From an uncultured Blautia sp. (lineage in GTDB: Bacteria > Bacillota > Clostridia > Lachnospirales > Lachnospiraceae), in the NCBI GenBank assembly GCA_900543715.1, contig UQSX01000006.1, forward strand, positions 14,940 to 78,939: DNA of 64,000 bases, read 5' to 3'. How positions within the stretch are numbered: the stretch's first letter is position 1; every line of letters begins with the position of its first letter. This document shows, piece by piece, positions 1 through 8,645 of this stretch. A model generated the notes under the pieces. The model did no database searches, was not told the DNA's origin, and saw only the letters and a program-made list of their open reading frames with translations. The translations under genes were made by a program, and so were the position numbers.

Positions 1-1311
1 GTCCAGGGCAAATTTTTCATCGTCCAGGATATTGAACTTTTTCACATCCATCTTGGGAAAAATGTAGAAAGCTGCCTTGGGCTTTACACAGGTGATCCCG
101 GGGATGTCTATAAGCTGCTTGTAGATAAATTCCCGCTGCTCGTAGATCCTTCCTGCCGGCAGGATATAGTCCTTTACGCTCTGATGGCCGCCTAAGGCAG
201 TCTGGACAATGGACTGGGCGGGAACGTTGGAGCAGAGACGCATATTGGAAAGCATTTTGATACCTTCCATGTAGTCTTTTGCAATTTTCTTGTTTCCGCT
301 GAGGATCATCCAGCCGATACGGAATCCGGCGATCATGTGGGACTTTGACAGGCCGCTGTAGGTAACGCAGAACAGGTCGGGAGCCAGAGAAGCGATGGAA
401 ACATGTTCTTCCCCGTCCATGACCAGCCGGTCATAAATCTCGTCAGAGAAAATAATAAGCTGGTGCTCTCTGGCAATATCCACGATCTGCTGAAGGACTT
501 CTCTTGGATACAGGGCACCTGTAGGATTGTTAGGATTGATGATCACTATGGCCTTTGTCCGGTCTGTGATCTTCTTTTTGATATCTTCCATATCCGGGTA
601 CCAGTCTGACTGCTCATCGCAGATGTAATGGACGGCTTTTCCTCCGGCTAAAGTAGCGCAGGCTGTCCACAGAGGATAGTCCGGGGAAGGGATCAGGATC
701 TCGTCGCCGTTGTCCAGAAGGGCGGACATGCTCAGATTGATCAGCTCGCTGACACCGTTTCCAGTGTAAATGTCTTCTATAGATAAATTCGGGATTTTCT
801 TTAGCTGGGCGTACTGCATAATGGCTTTTCTGGCAGAGAACAGACCCTTTGCAGAGGAGTAGCCTTCGCAGTCTGTAAGCTGCCGGCGCATATCGTAGAT
901 CACTTCATCCGGTGTCTTAAAACCAAAGGGGGCAGGATTGCCGATATTCAGTTTCAGGATATGCATGCCTGCGTCTTCCATACGCTCTGCTTCGTCTACT
1001 ACTGGTCCTCTTACGTCATATAATACATTGTCTAATTTTGATGATTTTTTGAATTCTCTCATTTCTCTTTCTCCCAAGGTTTGATTTTCTTTTTCTTTTC
1101 CCATTAACCATTCTTCATCTACCTGGAGGGTTTCCGCCAGAAAGTGGAGAATATCTCCTCTGGGAAGGGTCTTTCCATTTACATACTGGCTGATATGGCT
1201 TTTTCCCAGCTTGACCCCTTTTTCAGAAGCTATGTGGACCAGGTCCACCTGCTTTTTGTCCTGAAGGTCCATTGCCGTCTTTAGTCGCTCTGCAAAAGTT
1301 CCCTTTAACAT
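1..1311 (-). CDS. XRE-type HTH / class I-II aminotransferase fusion (3' end outside window)
   Basis: The gene is open from its ATG at 1309-1311 to the window edge (437 codons visible, C-terminus missing). Residues about 1-75 form an XRE-like helix-turn-helix (KSHISQYVNGKTLPRGDIL, then EEWLMG as in phage-type repressors). Residues about 85 onward are an AlaA-like fold-type I PLP aminotransferase: NIGNPAPFGF near its start, NPNNPTGALYPREVL, SDEIYDRL, and the probable PLP lysine in YSGLSKSHMIAGFRIGWM. A GGAGG ribosome site precedes the ATG. The layout resembles MocR/GabR regulators, in which a GntR-type HTH is joined to an aminotransferase fold, but here the HTH is XRE-like. It may be a regulator, an enzyme, or both; the catalytic motifs look intact, so enzyme activity is plausible. 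Repeated AAAGTTCAAT motifs in its promoter suggest autoregulation. Confidence 0.88.
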   Translation of the reverse strand, partial: MLKGTFAERLKTAMDLQDKKQVDLVHIASEKGVKLGKSHISQYVNGKTLPRGDILHFLAETLQVDEEWLMGKEKENQTLGEREMREFKKSSKLDNVLYDVRGPVVDEAERMEDAGMHILKLNIGNPAPFGFKTPDEVIYDMRRQLTDCEGYSSAKGLFSARKAIMQYAQLKKIPNLSIEDIYTGNGVSELINLSMSALLDNGDEILIPSPDYPLWTACATLAGGKAVHYICDEQSDWYPDMEDIKKKITDRTKAIVIINPNNPTGALYPREVLQQIVDIAREHQLIIFSDEIYDRLVMDGEEHVSIASLAPDLFCVTYSGLSKSHMIAGFRIGWMILSGNKKIAKDYMEGIKMLSNMRLCSNVPAQSIVQTALGGHQSVKDYILPAGRIYEQREFIYKQLIDIPGITCVKPKAAFYIFPKMDVKKFNILDDEKFALD

Positions 1312-1324
1312 GGTTTTTCCTCCG

Positions 1325-1477
1325 AAAGTTCAATAGATTGAGTGCATTATAGTATATTTTAGTTAAAAGTTCAATAGAAAAATAAAAAGTTCAAAATAAA
1401 TATAAAAAAAACAGGAAAAGTTCAATTTGCAAAGCCGGACCAGACACACGGGAGCTGACAGAAGCCTATTGAATTTT
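1325..1477. promoter_or_regulatory. Operator-like repeat array AAAGTTCAAT
   Basis: Direct copies of AAAGTTCAA(T/TAG) begin at 1325, 1366, 1386 and 1417. The spacings of 41, 20 and 31 bp are all close to whole helical turns. An inverted copy with one mismatch lies at 1466-1477. The array fills the region between the HTH-aminotransferase gene and the divergent helicase gene, and one copy overlaps the -35 box. Binding by the adjacent XRE-type protein is inferred, not shown. Confidence 0.6.
1346..1374 (-). promoter_or_regulatory. Promoter of the HTH-aminotransferase gene
   Basis: On the minus strand a TTGAAC -35 box (1369-1374) is separated by 17 bp from a perfect TATAAT -10 box (1346-1351), about 35 bp upstream of the start codon. 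One copy of the AAAGTTCAATAG repeat (1366-1377) covers the -35 box, as a repressor operator would. Confidence 0.65.
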
Positions 1478-1555
1478 ATGCAGGAAGGTGGTACCCTCAG
1501 AGTACAAAACCCTTGGATTTCTGCGCATGATACTAAAAAATAGGAGACAACAGAT

Positions 1556-4500
1556 ATGAATGAAAAAAAGGCATTCCGCCCTGTTCCGGGGCTGTCCAGA
1601 GAAGCGGAAGAAAAACAGCTGGCCCTTATCATTGACACAGCTCAGGAAAATCTTGAAAAGACCAGAAAGAATATCCAGACTCTGTCGGAAGATATCCATG
1701 ATTTGATAGAGACCTATGGGCCAAAGGACAAGGAGGGGCTGTCTCTCCTCCATAATACCCAGTCCCAGTTAAGGGAGAGCCAGAGGGAGCTTCTGAGATA
1801 TGAGCGGGCAAGGAAAAAACCTTATTTCGGGCGGATCGATTTTAAAGATTCCAAGATCCCCTGGGAGGAGTCCTATTATGTGGGAAGAGTTGGAATCACC
1901 AAAGATAGTACAGACCCCCTGGTCATAGACTGGAGAGCGCCGGTGGCTTCTGTTTATTATGAGAACGCTCTGGGACCATGCAGCTATACGGTAAAAGATC
2001 ATGGAACCTATAACATTGACCTGCGGCGGAAGCGTACCTACGAGATTGAAAATGATCATTTAAAAGATTTTTATGATTCAGATATTGTAGCTACAGACGA
2101 ATTGCTGAACAAATACCTGGCAAAGAGCAAGAAAGCAGTTCTGGGAGAGATCATTGCAACGATACAGAAAGAGCAGAACCAGATCATCCGTAAATCCCCA
2201 AAGACCAATATGATCGTCCAGGGTGTGGCCGGTTCCGGAAAGACAACAGTGGCCATGCACCGGATTTCTTATATTCTGTATAATTATGAGGAGACCTTTC
2301 GTCCGGAGGACTTTTATATTATCGGAAGCAACCGTATACTGCTGAACTATATTACCAGTGTCCTGCCGGATCTGGATGTATACGGGGTGTCCCAGATGAC
2401 CATGGAACAGCTCTTTGTAAGGCTGCTCTATGAAGAATGGGACGGAGAGAAATACCAGATCATTCCGGCAGATAAGAATGACAAAAGCAGCTGCCTGAAA
2501 GGAAGTCTGGAGTGGTTCCGGGATCTGGAAAACTTCTGCAGAGAATATGAAAGGCAGCAGATACCCCGGGAAGAAATCCGTCTGAAAAGAGGCAGGAGAC
2601 TGATCATGTCCGGGACAGCCATAGAAAATTATCTGAAAGACAATCCTCTGATGTCTATGCAGAGCAAGATCCGTATGCTGAATAAAATTCTTATGGCAAA
2701 GCTGGAAAATGAACTGAATTGTGTGGGGACTATCTATACACTGGAAGAGAGAAAAGAACTATTCCGGACCTACCGGAAACATTTCGGCGGAAGAAACTGG
2801 AAGGGATCTGTCTATGATTTTTATAGAGAGTTCCTCCAGACACAGCAGGAAAAAGGGAAAACCGTACCTTTCCGGGAAAGGGCATTTGACCTGTATGACC
2901 TGGCGGCTCTGGCCTATATTTATAAACGGATTAAAGAGACAGACGGCATCCGGGAAGCCAGCCATGTGATTATCGACGAGGCCCAGGACTTCGGCATGAT
3001 GGCCTACGGAGTCCTGGACTACTGTCTGAGGGGCTGTACCTATACGGTTATGGGAGATGTTTCCCAGAATATACATTTCGGCTGGGGACTGAATGACTGG
3101 AAAGAGCTTCAGGAACTGCTTCTTACCGGCCCCCGTGATACCTTCGGGATACTGAAGAAAAGCTACCGGAATACTGTGGAAATTTCCAGATTTGCCACGG
3201 AAATCCTCCGTCATGGAAACTTTCCGGTATATCCTGTAGAACCTGTGGAGCGCCATGGAAAAGAAGTGTCCCTGGTTCCCTGCAGGAAGGAGAAAATGGT
3301 CCTGGAAACAGTAAAAATCCTTCAGAACTGGCAGAAAGAGGGCCATGAGACTATTGGAGTGATCTGTCGGGACCAGGAGGAAGCCTCCTGGCTCAGCAGC
3401 TGTCTGAAAGAACATCTTTCTTTAGCAGAGAGCGACCTGGAAAGAGCGGAATTCGGGGAAGGGATCATGGTCCTTCCAGTGGAATATACCAAGGGACTGG
3501 AGTTTGACGCAGTGCTTCTCTACGACCCGTCGAAGGAGAAATATCCCTGGGAAGACGGCTATGTCAAACTGCTTTATGTGGCGGCTACCAGAGCCCTTCA
3601 CGAGCTGGCAGTGGTTCATGGGGAAAATCTGACAGAACTTATCGGAAAACCGGTATCCAGAGAAAAACATATGAAATTCCTGGAAGGAAAAACTCAAAAA
3701 ACAGAAAAAAATCCGGAGAAAAAACAGGACAGGGATACAGACAGAATACAGAAGGAAGGACAGCCAAGAAGAGAGATTTCCAGTAAGATTCCGGCTTTAA
3801 AAAAGAGAACTGCAGCTGGAGCGGGAACCTCAGAAGAAAGCAGAAAGAACGGAGCAAAAAGCCCAGAGATTTCTGGAAAAGAGCCTCAGGAGAAGCCGGC
3901 AGAGGATATCCGTCTGATCCAGAAGGCCCCAAGACCTCTTCCCGTCAATCCTTCTCCACGGCACTTCGGAGATATTCCGGATACCCAGGTCCTAAAGAAT
4001 CTGATGATACAGGAAAGGATACATCCCAGGGAACTGGAGATTACAGAAGTAAAGAAAAGCAGAGCCTGGCTGACACTAAAGGGAGCATATGGAACTCTGC
4101 GGCTGACGCCTCTGGGAGAGGCTGTGATCCGGGTTCAGTTTGTCAGGGAAAATGAGGGAAAATTCCCTCAGGGCTACTGGGACAGTGAGCCGGAAACCGG
4201 GGTAAACTGGAGCGCCAGGGCAGGAAAGGATACGGTGGAGCTTGCTACAGATATGCTTATAGTAAGGATCCGAAAGAAGACAGGAGCCCTGACATTTTTT
4301 GACAGACAGGGGCGGAAACTGCTGGAGGAAAATCCGGAGATGCCCCGGCAGCTGGATGGAATTTCCAGAACCTGGGCCTATTTTCAATGGCCAAAAGAAG
4401 AAAAGATTTTTGCCAAAGGTATCCTGGCAGGCAACCAGGAACCTTTAAGTCATAAGGCCAGATATATCAGCTTTGGCGGGAAAAAGATGCGTATGCCATT

Positions 4501-4675
4501 GATCTATTCTTATCAGGGATATGGCATCAGCATTGGAGCGGGACATACGGTGCTGGGCTGTGATATTCCCATGTATGGTACTTATGTATATACAGAAGGA
4601 GAGGCCCAGGCAGATTATTATTTTATCTATGGAGATTATGAAACGGTAGTAAGACAGCATAAAAAACTAGTGTAA
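1556..4675 (+). CDS. HelD-like UvrD-family helicase with C-terminal GH31-type N-domain
   Basis: Residues 1 to about 720 match HelD, the UvrD/Rep-type ATPase that releases stalled RNA polymerase. There is an N-terminal coiled arm, the conserved stretch IDWRAPVASVYYENALGP, Walker A GVAGSGKT near residue 222, the DEAQD Walker B near 473, and the late motif LLYVAATRALHEL. A charged Lys/Glu-rich linker (about 700-790) and the HelD-tail-like HFGDIPDTQ follow. From about residue 825 the protein changes to a beta-rich domain like the N-terminal galactose-mutarotase-like domain of GH31 glycosidases (TLRLTPLGEAVIRVQF, KTGALTFFDRQGRKLLEE, ending ADYYFIYGDYETVVRQHKKL). The GH31 barrel is absent: the stop lies inside a palindrome. 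The ATG has a modest GGAG site. HelD is confident; the fused domain is assigned from sequence pattern only. Confidence 0.85.
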   Translation: MNEKKAFRPVPGLSREAEEKQLALIIDTAQENLEKTRKNIQTLSEDIHDLIETYGPKDKEGLSLLHNTQSQLRESQRELLRYERARKKPYFGRIDFKDSKIPWEESYYVGRVGITKDSTDPLVIDWRAPVASVYYENALGPCSYTVKDHGTYNIDLRRKRTYEIENDHLKDFYDSDIVATDELLNKYLAKSKKAVLGEIIATIQKEQNQIIRKSPKTNMIVQGVAGSGKTTVAMHRISYILYNYEETFRPEDFYIIGSNRILLNYITSVLPDLDVYGVSQMTMEQLFVRLLYEEWDGEKYQIIPADKNDKSSCLKGSLEWFRDLENFCREYERQQIPREEIRLKRGRRLIMSGTAIENYLKDNPLMSMQSKIRMLNKILMAKLENELNCVGTIYTLEERKELFRTYRKHFGGRNWKGSVYDFYREFLQTQQEKGKTVPFRERAFDLYDLAALAYIYKRIKETDGIREASHVIIDEAQDFGMMAYGVLDYCLRGCTYTVMGDVSQNIHFGWGLNDWKELQELLLTGPRDTFGILKKSYRNTVEISRFATEILRHGNFPVYPVEPVERHGKEVSLVPCRKEKMVLETVKILQNWQKEGHETIGVICRDQEEASWLSSCLKEHLSLAESDLERAEFGEGIMVLPVEYTKGLEFDAVLLYDPSKEKYPWEDGYVKLLYVAATRALHELAVVHGENLTELIGKPVSREKHMKFLEGKTQKTEKNPEKKQDRDTDRIQKEGQPRREISSKIPALKKRTAAGAGTSEESRKNGAKSPEISGKEPQEKPAEDIRLIQKAPRPLPVNPSPRHFGDIPDTQVLKNLMIQERIHPRELEITEVKKSRAWLTLKGAYGTLRLTPLGEAVIRVQFVRENEGKFPQGYWDSEPETGVNWSARAGKDTVELATDMLIVRIRKKTGALTFFDRQGRKLLEENPEMPRQLDGISRTWAYFQWPKEEKIFAKGILAGNQEPLSHKARYISFGGKKMRMPLIYSYQGYGISIGAGHTVLGCDIPMYGTYVYTEGEAQADYYFIYGDYETVVRQHKKLV

Positions 4676-4730
4676 TCCACTTTAAATGCCTTACCGTTTC
4701 ACTGAGAATGCTTAAAGTGGATTACACTAG
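4667..4730. repeat. 64-bp palindromic element with 19-bp perfect arms
   Basis: A perfect 19-bp inverted repeat (4667-4685 and 4712-4730), beginning and ending with CTAG, encloses a 26-nt spacer. The left arm contains the last two codons and stop of the helicase fusion gene. No T-tract follows, so it is a poor intrinsic terminator. It could be a small MITE/REP-like element, or an mRNA 3'-end hairpin between this gene and the downstream two-component genes. No second copy was noticed in the window. Confidence 0.7.
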
Positions 4731-4750
4731 GTGTATAGAGGGAGGAGAAA

Positions 4751-5431
4751 ATGAAAGTATTGATCATTGAAGATGACCAGGGTCTGCGCCAGGGCATTGC
4801 CTTTTCTCTGGCCCAGGAAGGCTATGAAGTTCTTCAGGCTCAGAACGGAAAGGAGGGATACCGGCTTTTTTTACAGGAAGCTCCCCAGGGGATCCTGCTG
4901 GATCTGAATCTCCCGGATATGGACGGCAATGACCTGTGCAGGAAGATCAGAGAAAGCTCCCAGGTTCCCATTCTCATGCTGACGGCCAGAGATATGGAGA
5001 CAGATGAGATCATGGGATTGTCCAGCGGGGCAGACGACTATATGACAAAGCCTTTTTCTGTAGCGGTTCTGAAGCTTCGCCTGGAAAAGCTTCTGGGAAG
5101 AAAAGGAGAAAAGGCGAAATCTCATATTTTAAGCTCCGGGGATATAGTGATGGACACGGATCTGATCAAAGTATGGAAGGCACAGCAGGAGATGGAATGC
5201 AGTGTGACGGAGTTCAAGATCCTGAAATATTTCCTGGAAAATAAGAACCAGGTGCTGACTCAGAATCAGATCCTGGAGGCGGTGTGGGACCGGGAAGGAA
5301 AGTTTGTAAATCCCAATACCCTTCAGGTAAATATCGGAAGGCTGAGAAAGAAAATCGAGGAAGACCCCTCCAGACCAAGATTTATTAAAACCATTCACGG
5401 AATCGGCTATATATGGGAGGAGCGGTTATGA
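4751..5431 (+). CDS. OmpR-family response regulator
   Basis: A 226-residue two-domain regulator. The receiver has the acidic pair EDD at 7-9, phospho-acceptor D51 in LLDLNLPDMDGN and the switch lysine K100 in DDYMTKPF. The C-terminal winged helix is OmpR/PhoB type (CSVTEFKILKYFLENKNQVL ... NTLQVNIGRLRKKI). A GGGAGGAG ribosome site precedes the ATG. It overlaps the kinase gene by four bases (ATGA). Its probable target is the ABC transporter now at 16.0-19.4 kb, where a TGACA-N4-TGTCA palindrome precedes the ATPase gene. That link rests on the usual gene order of such modules and is inference. Confidence 0.93.
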   Translation: MKVLIIEDDQGLRQGIAFSLAQEGYEVLQAQNGKEGYRLFLQEAPQGILLDLNLPDMDGNDLCRKIRESSQVPILMLTARDMETDEIMGLSSGADDYMTKPFSVAVLKLRLEKLLGRKGEKAKSHILSSGDIVMDTDLIKVWKAQQEMECSVTEFKILKYFLENKNQVLTQNQILEAVWDREGKFVNPNTLQVNIGRLRKKIEEDPSRPRFIKTIHGIGYIWEERL

Positions 5432-6354
5432 CAGAGAGGATCTTATATGGAGTCTGCGGCGTTTGTATCCTCCTCTGCCTGGCCTGCTGTCTGGGAACAA
5501 TGCTGTATTACCGAAGGGAACTAAGGAGGTTTTCCAGAGCACTTCAGACCTATGAACAGAGAGGATTTTTAGGTGATGAGGACTGTAAGGAAGAGATGGA
5601 ATCCAAACTTCTCAGCCAGCTGTTCCGGGTACTGAGACGTTCTTCTCTGGAGCGGGAGAAGGCGGGAAAGGAGAAAGGAGAGATTGCTTCTCTTCTTTCT
5701 GATCTTTCCCACCAGTTAAAGACTCCTCTGGCAAATATTCTGCTGAATACAGAAATTTTAAAGGAGGAAAAGCTTACAAAAGAAGAACAGAAAGTCTTTC
5801 TGAAACGGAACCAGGAACAGGCGGAAAAAATGCAGTGGCTGATGAAAAATCTGGTAAAGGCTTCCCGGCTGGAACAGGGAATTTTGACCTTTGAGAGCCA
5901 TCCCGCTCCCCTGGGAGAGACCATTGCCAAGAGTATAAACGGGGTGTATGCCCAGGCCAGAGAAAAGGATATAGAGCTGGAGGCAGGGCCTTTTACCGAG
6001 TGCTTTCCGGTGCATAATCCCAAATGGACTGCCGAGGCTATGGGGAATATCCTGGAAAATGCAGTGAAGTATTCTCCTGCCGGGAGCACTGTAAAAATAG
6101 AAGTCCGGCCTCTGGAGATGTATGTACAGGTGAATATCCGGGACCAGGGACCGGGGATACCGGAGAAGGATTTCAATATGATCTTTCAGCGTTTTTACCG
6201 GGGCAGCCAGGTGGAACAGGAAGAAGGCACCGGTTTGGGGCTGTATCTGGCCCAGCTTATCCTTCAGAAAGAGAAAGGCTATATTACGGTGTCTTCCAGG
6301 GAAGGGCAGGGAAGCTGTTTTTCCCTGTTCCTTCTAAAAGATCAGATGTCTTGA
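5428..6354 (+). CDS. Sensor histidine kinase with one membrane segment
   Basis: The ATG at 5428 is chosen because it overlaps the regulator's stop and has GGGAGGAG five bases upstream; an in-frame ATG at 5413 lacks this. One membrane helix (about residues 4-26) and essentially no extracellular domain are visible. The H-box is LLSDLSHQLKTPLANIL with H95, followed by N-box (NILENAVKYS), D/G1-box (DQGPGIPEKD) and G2-box (GTGLGLYLA). Kinases of this minimal HQLKTPLA type usually neighbour SalX/FtsX-type ABC transporters and sense through them, which fits the split transporter downstream. The last 71 bp overlap, in antisense, the end of the convergent TIR-domain gene. Confidence 0.9.
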   Translation: MTERILYGVCGVCILLCLACCLGTMLYYRRELRRFSRALQTYEQRGFLGDEDCKEEMESKLLSQLFRVLRRSSLEREKAGKEKGEIASLLSDLSHQLKTPLANILLNTEILKEEKLTKEEQKVFLKRNQEQAEKMQWLMKNLVKASRLEQGILTFESHPAPLGETIAKSINGVYAQAREKDIELEAGPFTECFPVHNPKWTAEAMGNILENAVKYSPAGSTVKIEVRPLEMYVQVNIRDQGPGIPEKDFNMIFQRFYRGSQVEQEEGTGLGLYLAQLILQKEKGYITVSSREGQGSCFSLFLLKDQMS

Positions 6355-8575
6355 CAATAGAAAGACAGTCAATTAATTCCTGATAAGTGTACAATTTGTA
6401 GGCTGCGCAAACTTTATTTGTTCTATAATTTATGAAGCCAAAGATAGCATCTGATTCGTTATAATAAGGGTGAGCAAAATCCATATTAGTGAATTGTATC
6501 AATGGCTGTCCGTTGGAATCTTTAACATTCAAAACGATATCGCTGCCGCTAAATGCAGCTTCTGAAGGTCCTGTGCGGTGAACAGTGCCGGTAGCTTCGA
6601 TTTGAAAAAAATTTGTGGTCAGGGAATATTCGGAAATACTTTCTTCCGAAAAAGATGAAGGATTTTTTATCAAGTCATTATCCTCCGGTTTAAGGCTTAC
6701 ATTTTCATTATAAGTTTCTTCTGTTTTTGCAGCAAAGTCCGGATGGACTGCCGACAAGTTTTTCCATTGATCACACAGAGAAATATCTTTTAAGGTAACG
6801 GCGTATATTCGATTTCCTCCCTCGCCATGATCTAAAATATACGCTAATCCAGATTCTTGGTCAAAAACATATTCCGGTGCTAGGCCAGAGGCGGATTCAT
6901 AAGAAAATTCTGAATAATGGGTCAAGGAGTTATCATGGGGAATGGTAAAACCGCTGAGAACTGCCCGGGTCAAAATACTGTCACTATATATTAGAATCTG
7001 GCCGGAATTGCTATAAAAATCAAAGCTGATGCTCGCCGTACCCGGAAATTCAGATATAGACAAACACTGTTTTCCGCTATCCAGATTATAGACGTAAATA
7101 TTGGTATAATAAATCCCTCGCTCTGCAAGGATGATAGCATAGGCCTTATCGGGTGTTATATAAATTTTACTGAATGCATATCCGTCAGCCGGAGCGGAAA
7201 CAGGAAATAAAATCTCTGGATTCCCGGATGTTAAAGGGTGACGTACCAGGCAGGCGTTCTTTAAAAGATTTATCGGCTCTGCAGAACTTTGAGCCTGCAG
7301 ATAATATATGGCATCCGGAGATTCTATATACAGGGGGCCGTTTGAAGGATTTTCACTGATGGAGGCAATAAGGGTTGCTTTTTCTTTTGAGTTCTCCGTT
7401 TCATCCAGGTTTTCTGCAGCTTTTTCTTCTAAAAGCGCTCCATCTGAACCGTAAATATAATTCTGTCCGTTTCTGCATATGGTGATTTGCTGTCTTTCAG
7501 CATCATAGGCGATTTCAGGAACCTTATCTTTTGACACATATTCTGAAAAGAACCACTCCTCTGTATAATCGTTTCCTTTCAGGAGAAAATTGTCCAGAGG
7601 CTGGAGTAACCGGTTAAAGATTTCTATATGAAAAATACCATCTTCTTTCACAGCCGCACTAAACAGACAGCTGCTGTCCTGCGTTTTCCCGAGAAGTCTG
7701 CCATTTGTTTCGATTGTGCCAAGCTGAGAGAATGCCTCTCTGTAATTTGCCTTTAAGTATTCAGATTCTAACAGCGCCTGAATATATTTTGTATATGGCT
7801 GACCGGGATAAGTATCATTAAGTTCCTTAATGCTTTGAAGGGCATTCAGCATATTGTCCATTTGAATTTCAGAACGGATTTTTAATACATTTTCCGTAAT
7901 ATCCTGATAACGGGCACGTAAAACCGACACTGAAGTCAGGATAAAAATACCGGCCAGGATTGCTGTGCTGACAAGTGAGGCACGGATGATCCGCTTTTTC
8001 TTACGCCGTCTGTGTCTTTGATATAACTCATCAAAACCGCAGTTTAGCAAAGGAGCGGCCAAGCGCAAAAATTCTACTTTTAATTTTCTTAGGCTCATAT
8101 GCAAAGTATCGGCTCTGATATCGGCACTTAGCGGCTCAATGTATTCCTCCTGCACCAGGATCTCGCCGTTATCCATGACCATTTCCTGTGTTACATGCCT
8201 GAGGAGATCGGGAAATACATTTTCAGGCTCTCCAGAAACCAGAAGCGTTAAAATGTGGTCAGTTTTTCCCTGATGGATCTCTTTAAAGAAGCGTATTTCT
8301 TCCATGCACCAGGCAGATTCTTTTGTTTTCTCTGAACAGATTACGATTAGATAACAGGATTGCATCAAGGCTTCACGAATATCATTTCCGAGATTTCCAC
8401 TGGTAGGAAGTTCACTTTGGTCCCGAAAAACACGGTGGATTTTGGCTTTTTCTGCTTTTCTCAGAGTTTTTGGAGGACGATAATTTTCCAGAAGTTTTTG
8501 AAGTTTTATAGCAATAGACATATCCAGGGGTAAATGCCTGTAAGATATAAATGCATCATATTTATAGTTATCCAT
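6284..8575 (-). CDS. TIR domain - transmembrane helix - beta-propeller-like receptor (763 aa)
   Basis: Residues 1 to about 165 are a TIR domain (YDAFISYRHLP, FRDQSELPTSGNLGNDIR, and WCMEE with probable NADase glutamate E93). A basic cluster (RHRRRKKKR, 188-195) precedes a single membrane helix (about 198-219). By the positive-inside rule TIR is cytosolic and the remaining 540 residues are outside. The outer part has blade-like repeats (YNLDSGKQCLSISEF and similar) typical of irregular beta-propellers. It is paralogous to the next gene. The C-terminal 24 or so residues are read from the antisense strand of the kinase gene, so the original 3' end may have been lost. The GAGGT ribosome site lies rather far (about 12 bases) from the ATG. 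Catalytic activity is inferred from motifs. Confidence 0.85.
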   Translation of the reverse strand: MDNYKYDAFISYRHLPLDMSIAIKLQKLLENYRPPKTLRKAEKAKIHRVFRDQSELPTSGNLGNDIREALMQSCYLIVICSEKTKESAWCMEEIRFFKEIHQGKTDHILTLLVSGEPENVFPDLLRHVTQEMVMDNGEILVQEEYIEPLSADIRADTLHMSLRKLKVEFLRLAAPLLNCGFDELYQRHRRRKKKRIIRASLVSTAILAGIFILTSVSVLRARYQDITENVLKIRSEIQMDNMLNALQSIKELNDTYPGQPYTKYIQALLESEYLKANYREAFSQLGTIETNGRLLGKTQDSSCLFSAAVKEDGIFHIEIFNRLLQPLDNFLLKGNDYTEEWFFSEYVSKDKVPEIAYDAERQQITICRNGQNYIYGSDGALLEEKAAENLDETENSKEKATLIASISENPSNGPLYIESPDAIYYLQAQSSAEPINLLKNACLVRHPLTSGNPEILFPVSAPADGYAFSKIYITPDKAYAIILAERGIYYTNIYVYNLDSGKQCLSISEFPGTASISFDFYSNSGQILIYSDSILTRAVLSGFTIPHDNSLTHYSEFSYESASGLAPEYVFDQESGLAYILDHGEGGNRIYAVTLKDISLCDQWKNLSAVHPDFAAKTEETYNENVSLKPEDNDLIKNPSSFSEESISEYSLTTNFFQIEATGTVHRTGPSEAAFSGSDIVLNVKDSNGQPLIQFTNMDFAHPYYNESDAIFGFINYRTNKVCAAYKLYTYQELIDCLSIVKTSDLLEGTGKNSFPALPWKTP
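6349..6358 (+). repeat. Left copy of 10-bp inverted repeat at the island edge
   Basis: TCTTGACAAT spans the kinase stop codon and is repeated in inverted orientation at 15641-15650, at the other edge of the minus-strand island. It may be a junction of the insertion or inversion that placed the island here. A 10-bp match is short, so chance is possible. Confidence 0.4.
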
Positions 8576-8645
8576 TTTTATTGTTTTACCTCTTTATTCC
8601 TGCGAGCAACGAGTCAAGGGGGCATGTTTGCATCGGGGTCTTTGA

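Noticed and set aside
1484-1500. GGTGGTACC resembling the T-box antiterminator motif upstream of the helicase gene
   Set aside because: There is no room for a full T-box leader with specifier loop, no terminator hairpin follows, and the downstream gene is not an amino-acid gene; probably a chance KpnI-type palindrome.
4667-4730. Palindrome read as a rho-independent terminator
   Set aside because: The stem is long but the loop is 26 nt and no T-tract follows on either side.
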